Assembly: GCA_032821775.1 (NCBI GenBank)
Contig: JAVLRN010000014.1
Coordinates: forward strand, 186,001-250,000
Length of the DNA stretch: 64,000 bases
DNA from: Sanguinoderma infundibulare
Taxonomy: Eukaryota > Basidiomycota > Agaricomycetes > Polyporales > Polyporaceae
Reading direction: 5' to 3'
In this document: positions 33,606-44,775 of the stretch, in pieces
Numbering within the stretch: position 1 is the stretch's first letter
Layout of the letters: every line of letters begins with the position of its first letter
Notes under the pieces: model-generated
What the model was told of the DNA's origin: nothing
The model's input: only the letters and a program-made list of their open reading frames with translations
Database searches by the model: none
Position numbers and translations under genes: made by a program

Positions 33606-33977
33606 TGTTAGATATCAAGCGCTGACGTGCGCCCGACGTTTACTGACAGCTTATCTCTTTCGGACCTTACTATACTCCATTAGTATACATATCATACCGC
33701 CTGATGCGCCATTCCTATTCCTGTACATTCCGACGCTCCGCGCCCTGTCCTTACTCATATACTCGCTCCCCCCCCGCTCCGAGCACCTCAGTCTTTCTAC
33801 TCCCGACTGAGGTGCGTTCCCCACGATACTTACGTCTTCACGCTCGTACTTACGTTTACCGCAGCTTGCTCGCTCGCGCTCGCATCAGGTATTTACACAC
33901 CCAAATATATGAGTCTTTCTACTCCCGACTGAGCTTGCTCGCTCGCGCTCGCATCAGTCGGCACTGTTCTTTCTACA
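33606..33977 (+). repeat. 3' LTR of the copia element
   Basis: 372 bp, preceded by the polypurine tract GAGGGGGAG and differing from the 5' LTR by one base (G at 33945). Confidence 0.96.
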
Positions 33978-33982
33978 TCAAG
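33978..33982. repeat. Target-site duplication, right copy (TCAAG)
   Basis: Matches 24289-24293 exactly. Confidence 0.95.
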
Positions 33983-34521
33983 TTCACTCAGAACCCTCAA
34001 CGTCAACATCGGCTAACATTGCAACATATGGTAGCACGCAGGACATTCCGATGCTGCGGAATTGGCGACGGGCGACTTCAATTCGATGTCCTACACAGCC
34101 ATTCTGCCGCTAAGTCGATTCTCGAACAGAAGCCTTCTCATGGACGGAGGGCCCGAGTACATGATGGATTCTCACTCATAATTGGCAAGCTATTATTTCT
34201 TTGACACCGGCAAAACCATGTACGTGAGGGGCAGTATGTTCTTGAACTTCTTTGCTTCGACAGGCAGTGCCACGTTATACATAAGCACCGTCGCGACTGA
34301 CGATATTTTCCAACCCGAGACCCCACTCTTCTGGTGATTACGCACCGTCATTCCACTTCTTTCATATCAAGAGTTCCCCATCGCCTTTCATCCAGAGACG
34401 AACGTGTCATAGGTGCTCCATCGTCGAGCTGCTGAACGGTACGTCAATGTGCATTCACGTTCACTTGTCAGTGTGCTCTCGGACTTAACCCATCAATGCA
34501 GGATTACTACGAGTCAAGCCA
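33983..34521. other. End of unit A flank after the copia insertion
   Basis: 33983-34325 is colinear with 54420-54721 in unit C, so it is the continuation of unit A. After about 34325 the similarity stops, and no gene is seen up to the HET relic. Confidence 0.6.
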
Positions 34522-34870
34522 TGTAGCTTCTCAACACCGCCCGCACCGAGCTCAAGTTCTTCCCTACCCCCGAGAGCGTGCCCCATGGCTATGCTATCCT
34601 CTCTCACGCCTAGGACGAACATGAGGAAACGTTCCAGGATATCCAGAACCTTTGTTCCCGGTGCAAGGAATCTGGAGAAAATCCCCGTGATTTCGCCTCT
34701 CCCAAAATCCGCGAATGCTGCCTCCTCGCTCAGCGTCATGGGTACGAGTGGCCCAGGGTGGGCCGACACGTGTTGCATCGACAAGACCAGCAGCTCAGAG
34801 CTCACTGAGGCCATCAATTCCATGTATCGCTACTACTCTGTCGCCGACACAGTCTGCTATGCGTACGTGC
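34522..34870 (+). pseudogene. HET-domain relic (fourth HET copy)
   Basis: About 350 bp align with the first third of the HET domain of the intact copies (LLNTARTELKFFPTPESVPH, GYAILSHA, NSMYRYY). Two conserved Trp codons are now TAG: the second codon of the MWLLN start, and the Trp of SHVW. An insertion of about four bases after YEWP breaks the frame. Everything downstream of the YAY motif is lost. It is a clear non-functional remnant. Confidence 0.88.
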
Positions 34871-37800
34871 TTTTATGATTAAGCCCGACCTGCGGTACTG
34901 TAGGTATTCAGTAGTTCGGACGCATTCTACACGGTGCTCATCCACCCTTGGGATGCGTCCGAACACGCTCATGCTTCGCAAGATTCGTTTGGAGGAAAGG
35001 GTGTGGGTGACGGGTTCAATACCACCGTGGACGGTCTTCTGGAATCTGCTGAACCCTTAAACGCGCCCATCTCCCGGTACTACGACTCCGGAACATGGAT
35101 TTGGGGACGTCTGCTGTAGGGCCCATGCGCCACCGATGGAACGCATCCGTGGTACGCCCCGTCGAAGTTTGACAAACGTTCTCTGTCGTCGAGAGAGTGG
35201 ACGTATTTGACGCGAACGGATGGTATCCATGCAGATGTTTACTATTCACCGGGTTTACCGATCTCATCTCGACACACGGTCAGCCCATTGTCATGATGAC
35301 AGATAAAAAAGAGTTGGATCGACGCGGCGCGGAGCCGGTGTCCGACTATCAGATGAATCGTCATTGTGGAGGGATATGATGGATAGAAAGATGATGTTGT
35401 GAGCATGCGTCAAGTCACGGCGCGATACCCAATACGCAGTTTCTTTTCACCTTTTCTGACATGTCAAGACACCGCTCGGAATCCGAACAAAGCATCATAG
35501 ACTGGCTAAACCGTTCATCCACTCCGGAAGTCGGATTCCAACAACGCTCTACAGGCGACGAGAACGTGCCAATAGGACTGTGATACCCTCAAGCTCCTCT
35601 TATTCTTTCCTTGGCGAGTACCCTTCTTCCTCCCCACCAACCGTTCCTAATTTTGAAATCAGGCTAACGTCCGTTTCATTGAACTCAAACACCGGCCGGG
35701 TACCACCCTCTCCGAGTCTCTATCGCCCTACGCGAGTACGACAAGTACGGGCAGCATGCGTGCTCCACCACCTTGTACAACATCGCGTACCGGGCGAGTC
35801 ACTCCTCTACCTCCCGCTGCGACAGCCCCAATTCTCTACACATCCTCTGATGCCCTCTATCCTAGCGACAGAGGCCCAGGGCGGCCACCACCTCCTCGCT
35901 GTCGATAATGGCCTGCCCGACCACCATTTCCTTGAACAGAGATTCAGATCCACAGTCGAGAATATGGTGGATGTGCGGAGAACTCGCGAGGGTCTTCGCA
36001 AAAAGGGACAGTGGAGGTACATAGGCCCAGGCGATTTCCGCGCCTTCAACTTCGTCCTAGACTGGCGCTTGCAGCATAGAAACAACAGCTGATCTGCCCG
36101 TTGCAAGTCCGAAGTCTATGCTTCGGAGCCCGTGCCCGGGGCGGAACAGCGCTATTTTCGTTCCTGGGAATCCGCCACAGTGGCGCACAGGTCGTTTGGA
36201 CCGGGTGCTGGTGCCTCGACGGTTGGTCGGATGTTAGTGCGCCTGTTTGATCGCTCGGGTGCGTTCTACCGTCGATGCTTCCTGTCTGCCGAGCGTGATC
36301 GAGGGGTTTGGGATGCGCTCCTAGACACCGTCAGGCATCCGAGTGCTCCTTCGGGGCTGGAGTGCGTGTCCGATGGAAGCGAGCGGAGCGTGAGCGCCCG
36401 GAACTTTCGCCGCCGCGGTATCTCGACGACAGGGACGAGCCTGCGTGGCCGGCTTCGAGTGGTAGGGTTGTCAGGTGTTACGTCGATGAGAGTGGATTCT
36501 GCGAGTGTAGGCGGTATGGGAGGGTCACTGCGGTCATGGGGGCTGGTATCATGGCGTGCACGTAGGTCATGGGCGGGCTCTGGGCCAGCATGTTCGGGAT
36601 CCTGCCCCGGCATGTGGCATTAAGGTGCGCCACCGTAGGCGACACTTGCTCGTGGAGGCTCGTGTTTGAGAAAGAGAGATGTGAGCCGTTCGCCTGGAGG
36701 CCGATCCGACGTGGAAGCGTCGCGTAGTGACAGGGCGAGCTGCAGTATACAGCGTCAACATTGTCTTCAATCGTTGGCATTGCAGACTTACTCGTGTAAA
36801 CGATTGCTGCGGAAGTGCCTCGTCACGACGCGAACTGCCCGCTACACTTTCACGGGATGAGCCTAGGTCGTCTTCGGCGGCGGTCGTAAGTGCGAGTACG
36901 ATGGCTTTGTTGATGTCTTCGAGCAGAAATTCATCCATGCCAGAGAATCTGTGCAAGAGGGAGGGGGTGTGTGGTCACTGAGCAAACTGTCAAATGGTGA
37001 GGAATGCTGCAGCTGTTGTTATAACCAATGGCCTGCAGCATGCCGCAGTGGCTGCAGCCTCACCCACAATTGGCCACGATCTTACTTACTCAGGGTGCAT
37101 GGCGTGCCCTCATCCTTTCCAGACACACGGCACTTGTGCCAAGGTGGGAGCGCTATTCGTATCATCCCTTGACCCTGCTTCACTTCAACCGTGACGGGGC
37201 CCGGTTTGCACGTGTGTGCGAGACTCCGCCGGCTCGTGTGAGAGAATCTTTAAATGAACGTGTCCCTCAGTGAGAAAGATCACAACCGTAAGTAGAGTAC
37301 ATACTCACCCACAACACCATCTGACTCCTGTATTCAGGAACGGTGGTACCAGTGGGCACAGACACATGCTATATTCTGAGCCAAATCGGGCATGTCGTCC
37401 TCGACCTCCTTCTATCCCGCTGTTTTCTCACCCTCGCATTTGGTTACGAACGTTGTACATAAGTTATCCTCTTCGGCATCGTCCTTCACCCGGTTTCCGG
37501 TCACGCATGCATATCGTATCGTTTCATGACTTTTACCTCACCATCGTCGGCGCACGCGCTACGTACTAATCGCTGTATCCACTAGCATCTTTTAGCCTTC
37601 TAACCGCTCATCTCCGTTTTCCCGGACATGACGACCTCCATTAAGCATCGTTTTCGGTAGCTTTGTTGTTGCACGCTCAGCCTCAGGCTCCCGAGTCACG
37701 ACACGCTGGACTTCACGCCTTGCTTCTATTACGACCTTACCCCATAGAGTTTCGAACGCCAATTGACAAGTAGAGTATATAGTCACCATTATTGTCATTT

Positions 37801-38586
37801 TGTAGACCCAGCGACCCATCCACCGACACAAAAAATTGAAAGCTACAAGCTGCGGAAGGATGCACCGTTGCACCCAGCCAATCGGCATTTGCCGATACTC
37901 GCGATACTGATCTGCGCAGCTTCTCCGACTCCCTTCAACTGCTACATCATCTCAGCAGCGGCAACCTCTAGACATACCTAATGACAGCTTGCGGCAGGCA
38001 GCCTTCATCTGACTTCAGGGCCTGATCATGTCACGTCCACCCGGCATGCTCTCTGAGGTGAGTCGCCGAGTCACCTTCATCTGCCTACATCTCATTTCAA
38101 GACGTTCTGAGTGAGTCATTCCTTACAAACCTTCTTTCACTCCGACTGGGCGTCTTCCGCTGCTGGGAAGCGTTCTGCTTCATTTCAGGCATCTCGGGAC
38201 AGGGCACAGGGTTCGGGTTCATCGGATGCATATTCCCGCGCTTAAGATCGAGCTTCGACGATCCTCGTGTGATTGTCCACCATGCCTCTTCCTCGCGTTT
38301 TCCGCACGCAAACGAAACGGTGTGGTGTATGTATTGCCCTCGTCGCAGTCGAGGAACCCCCCAGAGAGAACATCGCGCTGTCACTGGTGAGTACAATCTA
38401 TCTGACGGGTTCGACGGCCTTGTACGGTTCTAATCCGCTCTGTGCCCTCCCTTTTTCATAGACTGCACGTAATTCTCAGTGGTTGACTGTCACATAGAAG
38501 CAGTGTCTTATACTCAGTACGTTCGAGTTGGACATGTGTCGAATGTCGGTGGCGGGCTCATTGTACTCGGAATAGATCAAGAACAG
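34871..38586. other. Unit-B-specific 3.7 kb region without a recognisable gene
   Basis: Open frames (for example 35580-36092 +, 36132-36623 +, 36567-36956 -) show no domain and no splice-consistent continuation. 36.1-36.7 kb is GC-rich and coding-like but unplaced. Sequence immediately upstream of HET2 (38497-38586) reappears inside unit C at 47569-47660. An intron-like GTGAGT...TTTTTCATAG near 38390-38461 may belong to a 5' UTR of HET2. Confidence 0.4.
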
Positions 38587-40493
38587 ATGTGGTTGCTGAA
38601 CACCGCCCGCGCCGAGCTCAAGTTCTTCCCTACCCCCGAGAGCGTGCCCAATGGCTACGCTATCCTCTCTCACGTCTGGGATGAGCACGAGGACACATTC
38701 CAGGACATACAGAACCTTCGTGCCCGATGTCTGGAGTCAGGAGAAAATCCCCGCGACCTCGTCTCTCCCAAAATCCGCGAATTCTGCCTCCTCGCTGAGC
38801 GTCACGGGTACGAGTGGGGATGGGCCGACACTTGCTGCATCGACAAGACGAGCAGCTCCGAGCTCACAGAAGCGATCAACTCCATGTATCGCTACTATGC
38901 CCTCTCCGAGATTTGCTACGCGTACCTTCGGGACGTTCCCACTGGCGACGTCCAGGAAGACCAGGCCGTACGATCTGTCTTTCGGAAGAGTAGATGGCAC
39001 CGCCGCGGCTGGACGTTGCAGGAGCTCATCGCACCGCCACTTGTTCTGCTCTTGTCGGGGACCTGGGAGGTTTTGGGCTCGAAGGCGGACCTGGCACCCT
39101 TGCTGGAGGAGACAACACACGTTCCGGAGTCCGTATTGAAGTTGGAGGCGACGCCAGGTGACTTCCGCGTCGCGGCTCGGATGGGGTGGGCGGCGAATCG
39201 GGAGACGACGCGACCCGAGGACGAGGCGTACTGCTTGATGGGGATCTTCGGGATCTTCATGCCGGCGCTGTACGGTGAGGGGAGGAACGCTTTCCGGAGA
39301 CTTCAGGAGGAGATCATGAGGCAGTCGGAGGACACGTCGATCTTTGCCTGGGGCGAGCCGTGCCACTTGCCCCAGATCTCAATGTGGCAAGACTGGTGGT
39401 CCACATCGTCTGTTGACCTCTTGGCAAGCTCGCCGTCTGATTTCCACCCTGGCCGACACATTGTTTACGAAGGAAAGGGGACAGTTGAGCCGCAAGTGCG
39501 ACGCTGGTATACGCTCGGATCAAAAGTGAGCATGGAATTGACGTGACGAAAATGTCTTACCAAAAGCGTGCGCAGAACCCGCCGGTTGATCTGTCAAAGA
39601 GCCCAACGTTCAACATTACCCCTTACGGACTTGTGGCACACATGCCGGTCCTTAGGCTAAAGGGTTCCCGCCGGGACATGCTCGTCGCAGTTCTATTGGG
39701 TACTGTGTTGATGGGAGAGGGCAGTAAGTGGAACACGGGCTTGCTCCTTGAGAGAATCCCGGACTCTCCTGATCCGACACGACCATTATACGCGCCGTGC
39801 ACTCTCAAGGACCCTATGACATCCACGCGTCTCCTGGTCGGATCCATTTCAACCTGGGCAGAGAGGACAGGAAGTGCGGCGAAATGGAGGACTATATACA
39901 TACGCTGTGCTTCACCGACTGGGAGTTTGCCGGTAGCGGGCGAGTCAATACACGCCATCACCGGGAGCCTCCAAACACCGTTCCATATCCCTCAGTGGAA
40001 TCTCAGGGAGCTCCTTGCTCACCCCACTCCCAACTGGCATTCCGTTCCTTGGTGGAAGTACGAACCTCTGTGCGTCCATATTGTGTTCCCACCTCGCCGC
40101 ATCAAGCACCGTGAGGCCGTCGACCGGAATGCGGTCTGGATGGTCGTACTCATGGGCGTTTGCCGGTTTGCGGCTCTGCATACCGGCGAACGAACGCACT
40201 GGGCAATGGTCGAAGGACGGGATATCTGGTTGGGGAAGGGTCCGGAGGCTGGCCAACATGATTGCTCTAAACACCACATCGACGAATGGCCGAATCGAAC
40301 TGGTGTCTTCACGTTCGACTGGTCGCACACTGACGAGAAAAGGGAGCAGCTCAGAGTCGAGTTGTCCTGCAAACCCTACGGCCCAAATCCTACCGAGGTG
40401 CGCACGGTGCAGTTCGGCTTCGAAGTCGTTCCCAATCCAAGCACAGGGAGCGATCCTGTGGACGAAGTAGTCAGGAATGGGCATGGGGCGTGA
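38587..40493 (+). CDS. HET-domain protein 2
   Basis: A complete paralogue of HET1, encoded by two exons (38587-39525 and 39576-40493), 618 aa. It begins at MWLLNTARAELKFF; the upstream MATTPAS part of HET1 is replaced by unrelated sequence. The HET domain is intact (GYAILSHVW, WADTCCIDKTSS, RGWTLQELIAP, EAYCLMGIFGIFMP, LYGEG). The second module follows the intron (SKSPTFNITPYGLVAHMP ... CSKHHIDEWPNRT) and ends GSDPVDEVVRNGHGA without the Gly-rich tail. Between SIFAWG and LLASSPSDFHPG the three copies differ most, which may mark a specificity-determining linker. It is convergent with kinase 2, with 493 bp between stop codons. No lesion is seen. Confidence 0.9.
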
Positions 40494-40816
40494 CAAATAC
40501 GAGTGGGAGTGGGGTCTCTGTATCTTTCTGTCTTTCCGCGATTTGATCATGCTTCGTTGTTAGATTTTCCGCCGAATGTATTTCGTTTCTTTTCATGCGT
40601 TGATCCATCGCTTCCTCTTATTACCGTATAGCACATTCCATTGTACATTGATCTCGAATCTTCGGCCGCGGAGGATCATGGTACTTAGGCTGACCAGCAC
40701 GTCGCCCAAAAGCTTCAGAAGGATCGAGAGGCTTCAGACGACCGTGAGGCAGTCAAATATGCATGCAATTGCCACTACGTCCGATTCAATGAGTACGTGG
40801 TATACAAACCAGGAAG

Positions 40817-40838
40817 GCACACCTCCTAGGGGGTGTGC
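40817..40838. terminator. Conserved hairpin between convergent HET2 and kinase 2
   Basis: The same inverted repeat as at 19701, with a 7-bp stem (GCACACC/GGTGTGC) because one C is missing. Its conservation in three spacers is seen directly; a 3'-end role is inferred. Confidence 0.5.
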
Positions 40839-40986
40839 AAAGTACGAGTAAATTGAGTGTGAACGTAACCGTATCCCAAAAAGGTACAAACAAGTGTGAG
40901 ACCACAACCTAGTGAAAACAATACCTTACAACCGCATACGCGCCCAGTCATATCTCGTGCAACTTGCGAATCAGACCGTATCTCCA

Positions 40987-43532
40987 TCACCGCAACCGTG
41001 CGGAGGCGTTGGACGCCTTCTCGCGCCGGCGACCTCCCTGCGGCCCGGCCAACTTCGAGCACCAGCCCTTGACCTTCCCCGCGAACTTGCCCCACCCGCG
41101 CGAAGACAAAGGCGAAGAATGATTCGCCTTGTCATTCGAGCATGCGGTGCTTGAGATGGCGATGGAAGTCGAACCGGACAGTGAGCCTGATCGTGGAGTC
41201 GACCCGCCGGACCGGGAAGCGGGAGGCGAATCGACGGCGAATGACACACTCTTGGATGCGGAGGCGTCCAAGGACAGGGGACTCGGGGAGAAGGCCCGGT
41301 CGCATATAGACCTCGCCCATAGCGTAGACATATCCATCTCGTTGGAACTGGAGCTGGGGGATAGGTCGGTGACGAGGTCGATGCTGAAGTCGTGCGAGAG
41401 GGAAATGGAGAGGGAAGAGGCCGAAGGAGAGTACACGGTCGTGTCGGCACTGGCGGTGGTCGCGGCGACGTTGACGAGGTCGGGGTTTGGGATGGCCTCA
41501 TGCGTGATCGCCGTGGTCTCCCCGATGTCGTCGGGGTGAGAGAACGAAGCTTCAGCGGACTGCGTTTCGACGACGATTGCGGAGTGAGACTGGTGCGCGT
41601 TCAATGAAGCTGGGATGAGCATGGGAGTGTCCTGAGCGGGAGAGGGCTTGATGGACGGGCACGCCGCGGTGTCCGTCTCCGGAGAGACCGCAGGCCAACC
41701 CATGCCCTCAAACGTGTCCCGAGGCGGCACCCAGTTGTCAGAGATCGAGCCCACGCTGGCCGTCGACACGGAAGGCCGAGGCTGCGAGCCGTCCCAGTTG
41801 AAAAACCAGAACCGAGCGTCGTCCTTGGGGCACGGCTTCCCGAACTTGACAGATCGGGCTGCTGCGGTCTGGAGACAATATTAGCACTCAAGACGGGGCA
41901 TGATACGACATGGACGTACAGGTTTCTGGGGCTCCTCGTCCGACGCGGAAGCCGGAGGCTGAGACTTCTGCGCGACAGTGTCCCAGTTGCTACAGAACTC
42001 GTCAGCCCATCTCCGAGTATGTACACCTGAACACTTACGTGGACTCGAACCATGGGTGTGCCTTGATCTCGTCCCAGCACGGACGCTGGCTAGGATCCTT
42101 GGCCAACACCTATCCATAGCGAGTCAAGAACCCGCACACTAGATGCGATCATGAACCACATACCCGACAGAGAAGATCGGCAGCCTCCGGGCTCACACTT
42201 GCGTCGATAACCAACTCGCGATGAAGAGTCAGCTCTTTGAACTGTTCGAACTCTTCCGAGTTGTTCGGGCCGAAGGGATGCTATCGCATTCCGACCGTCA
42301 CCGTCAACGTTCAGACTCGTAGAAAGCTTCGAAGAAACGCACCGTGCCGAGCAGTAGCATGTGCACAACCGCGCCGAACGAGAAGATGTCGACCTGGTAG
42401 GAGTACCCTTCCATGCCGAACACCTCTGGCGCAATGTAGCCAGGGGATCCGCAGAGCAACGTCGCTCTGTCGCCTGAGTCGTGATCGTGGCCAGAGAGAT
42501 CCTCGGGCATCCTCCAGTGGTCGACCCCAGCCTTGCGCCACGGCTGCTCATCGACCGAGCGACCGAAGGTGTGGCAGAGGCCGAAGTCGCCGAGGACGAT
42601 CTCTGTGAGGTTTTCACCGATGAAGATGTTCTCGAGCTTGATGTCGCGGTGGAGGATGCGACGCTTGTGAAGCGCTTCGATAGCGACGACCTAACGAAAC
42701 CTGGAGTGAGACGTTGTAGCTTGGAAGCAGGGATGGGAAAACTCACCAGCTGGGCAGCGTAAATGCGCGCGAGGGTCTCCCTGTGCTCACCCAGCCGGGC
42801 CATTATCGGCATTTGCGAGGTGAGGTTGCCGTTCTTATACACATCCTTTCGCGGAAAGGTCAGAATCACAGCTGCTCGACCAATGACGATGCAGGACTCA
42901 CCATGAGGAAATAGAAGTGTTTGTCGTCCTGGAAGGTGGCATGCAGATTCGCGAACCTAGGGTCTCCAGCTACCGTCCTCAGAACATATTGCTCGGTGAA
43001 CAGGCTGACGTAGAACTCTTCTTCAGCCTTATTCTTGCGGATCGCCTTCAATGCGTAAGAAGCCTTGGTGTTGCGATCGCTGACGTGGTAGACGATGCCC
43101 TGCCCGCCCTCACCGAGAACGGACAGGACGACGAACCGCTTCATGATGGATTTCGCCCCTGCGCCCTTCGAAGGTTCACGTCTGAACAGACGCTTCCAGT
43201 TCAGACGCTTGGAGAGAAGGCGACGGGCCGGTTTGACGGACGGGGGAGGCGGGACAGCGACGTGGGACTCATCTGTGCCCGGCACGGAGACCTGGAACGA
43301 CATCGTGGAGAAGCTCGCGATTACATCGTCCACGGTCTACCCGGACAACGACTAGTGAGCCTCTCCTGCAAAGAGTGAGTATCAGGATGGGACGCACCGG
43401 GTTCCTGGTCACACCTCCGTCCTCGAGCGGGTAGACAACCGCGGCGGCGGGCACGGCCTCGATGACGGCCGCGGTAGCGTCAGGCCTCGTCTTGACGAAG
43501 CCAGCGAAGAGCCGTTTGAGGGAGAAGATCAT
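40987..43532 (-). CDS. Serine/threonine protein kinase 2 of the HET-linked array
   Basis: A paralogue of kinase 1 with the same exon plan, starting MIFSLKRLFAGF at 43532. The glycine loop GEGGQGIVYHV, YALKAIRK, HRDIKLEN, DFG and APE motifs are all present, so it should be active. The activation-loop region differs from kinase 1 (PEDLSGHDHDSGD versus PEDLPGHKQYAGD) and is closest to kinase 3. The N-terminal linker before the kinase domain is the most diverged part (MSFQVSVPGTDESHV). The Ser-rich tail ends EKASNASARLR at 40987, the same reading as kinase 3. It is convergent with HET2, and no stops or frameshifts are seen. Confidence 0.88.
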
Positions 43533-44775
43533 GATGGGCTGGGTGTTTGTCCGGAACCTGCTACCCTGGTGGGAGTGGTGAGGAAGGAGAGCGGCGAGGC
43601 TTCGCGACCTATAGCCCAGTGTCGAGAGGCTGGCCAGCCCACCGGAGGCTAGCTCGGTTCGCCTCGCTGGGGATCGACAGTCAGCCGAACGAGCAAACGG
43701 ATCGGATTCTTCATATGGATCGTCCTTCGCAGAGAAAAAGACCAGGAAATTAGCAGCAGCAGTGGAAGGCGTTGTAGTGAGAGGGACGAGAGTGTGCATA
43801 CCTCAACACTGGGGATGGGATGGATCCACCGGTTGTGTGAAGGGTGATATCACCCAAGAGACTATGTCATACCTAGAATCCAGTTCGAATACAGCATCGA
43901 TCGGTTGTTTGGCAATGGGTGCAATCTGCACTCCAGTTGAAGTCACCGAATGCAGCTTGCTGTACTAGCAAGGTCAGTATTCAATGTACATGTACGCCCC
44001 GTGACACCAGCCAACGTCGATCATCAGCAGATCGCCCCCGCGTGAGCGCGACTCGGCGTGATCTCGTTCAAGCCCCTCCGTGGACTTGGTGTCCATACAG
44101 CATCAAGTATCCGCGCGATCTATCCTCGAGAGTCCTCTCAGTGGCGGTGCCATACTCATGTTAAAACGGAGTATTGGCTTACCGTCAACGTCCAAACAGT
44201 GTCTTATTCTCCTCCGGAGTGACCTCGCGCTTCCAGATCAACATAAAAAATCTCCGAATACATATATGTCGCTCGTTCGGGGTACCTAGAGCACACCGAG
44301 TGCGTCCTTCTTGAGAGATGCTTCGTTAGCCAATTATGACCCGCACATGTCTAGTACTTCGTTGTCGTAAAGCGATGACCGATCGAAAATACTTAGAAGT
44401 CAGTGCTGGTACTTGGGATGCATTGCCATCCAATCTTGTTCCGACATTAGTCCTGCTTGCCGCGACAACATCAGCTCTCTGTGCTTGCTATGGAATGACG
44501 TGTACGGCTTTCTGAATGGGGTGGGATTAGATATTGTTTAGATCTCGAACTTGAAGGATAGGACTGGCCTCCAGCATCTACCTAAAATCCCTAGAGCTGC
44601 AACAATATGGTAGCGGACTCGGTTGTGGCAGAGGCGACAACCAGACAACAATTCCGAAGCTGCGGCCGACGTGTTGTTACGTGCATTACGTAACATCGCA
44701 GCCCGGCATCTGCCGATTGTTCTCAGTGGCCAGCATGCTCCCTCCGAGTCCGAGTTTTTCCCTTCAATCCCTTTG
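43533..44775. other. Upstream flank of kinase 2 and junction to unit C
   Basis: 43533-44200 matches the flank of kinase 1. 44390-44730 is a more diverged match to 23770-24100 that includes the decayed coding-like remnant. Then sequence homologous to the middle of a TMEM184 exon begins abruptly near 44776. There is no intact gene. Confidence 0.5.

Larger units (their letters stand above)
24294..33977 (+). mobile_element. Ty1/copia LTR retrotransposon, recently inserted, interrupted by a nested element
   Basis: The complete structure is visible: a 372-bp 5' LTR, gag, protease, integrase and reverse transcriptase in copia order, a nested 4.45-kb insertion, RNase H, a polypurine tract (GAGGGGGAG) just before the 3' LTR, and a 372-bp 3' LTR. 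The LTRs begin TGTTAG and end CTACA and differ at one position (24633 versus 33945). Target duplications are TCAAG. Five in-frame TGA stops interrupt gag-pol, so the copy is not autonomous. Unit C keeps the empty site at 54415-54419. Confidence 0.96.
38497..44200 (+). repeat. Segmental duplication unit B (HET2, kinase 2)
   Basis: Colinear with 16960-23050 of unit A and 47569-53200 of unit C. A more diverged stretch at 44390-44730 still matches 23770-24100. It lacks the TMEM184 part and has its own left flank. Confidence 0.82.

Noticed and set aside
35000..35030. tRNA B-box-like GGTTCAATACC
   Set aside because: No A box at the right distance and no acceptor stem.
42917..43378. 153-codon plus-strand frame that recurs at 21802, 42917 and 51980
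   Set aside because: It recurs only because the kinase coding strand opposite it is duplicated; it is antisense to the glycine-loop exon and has no domain.
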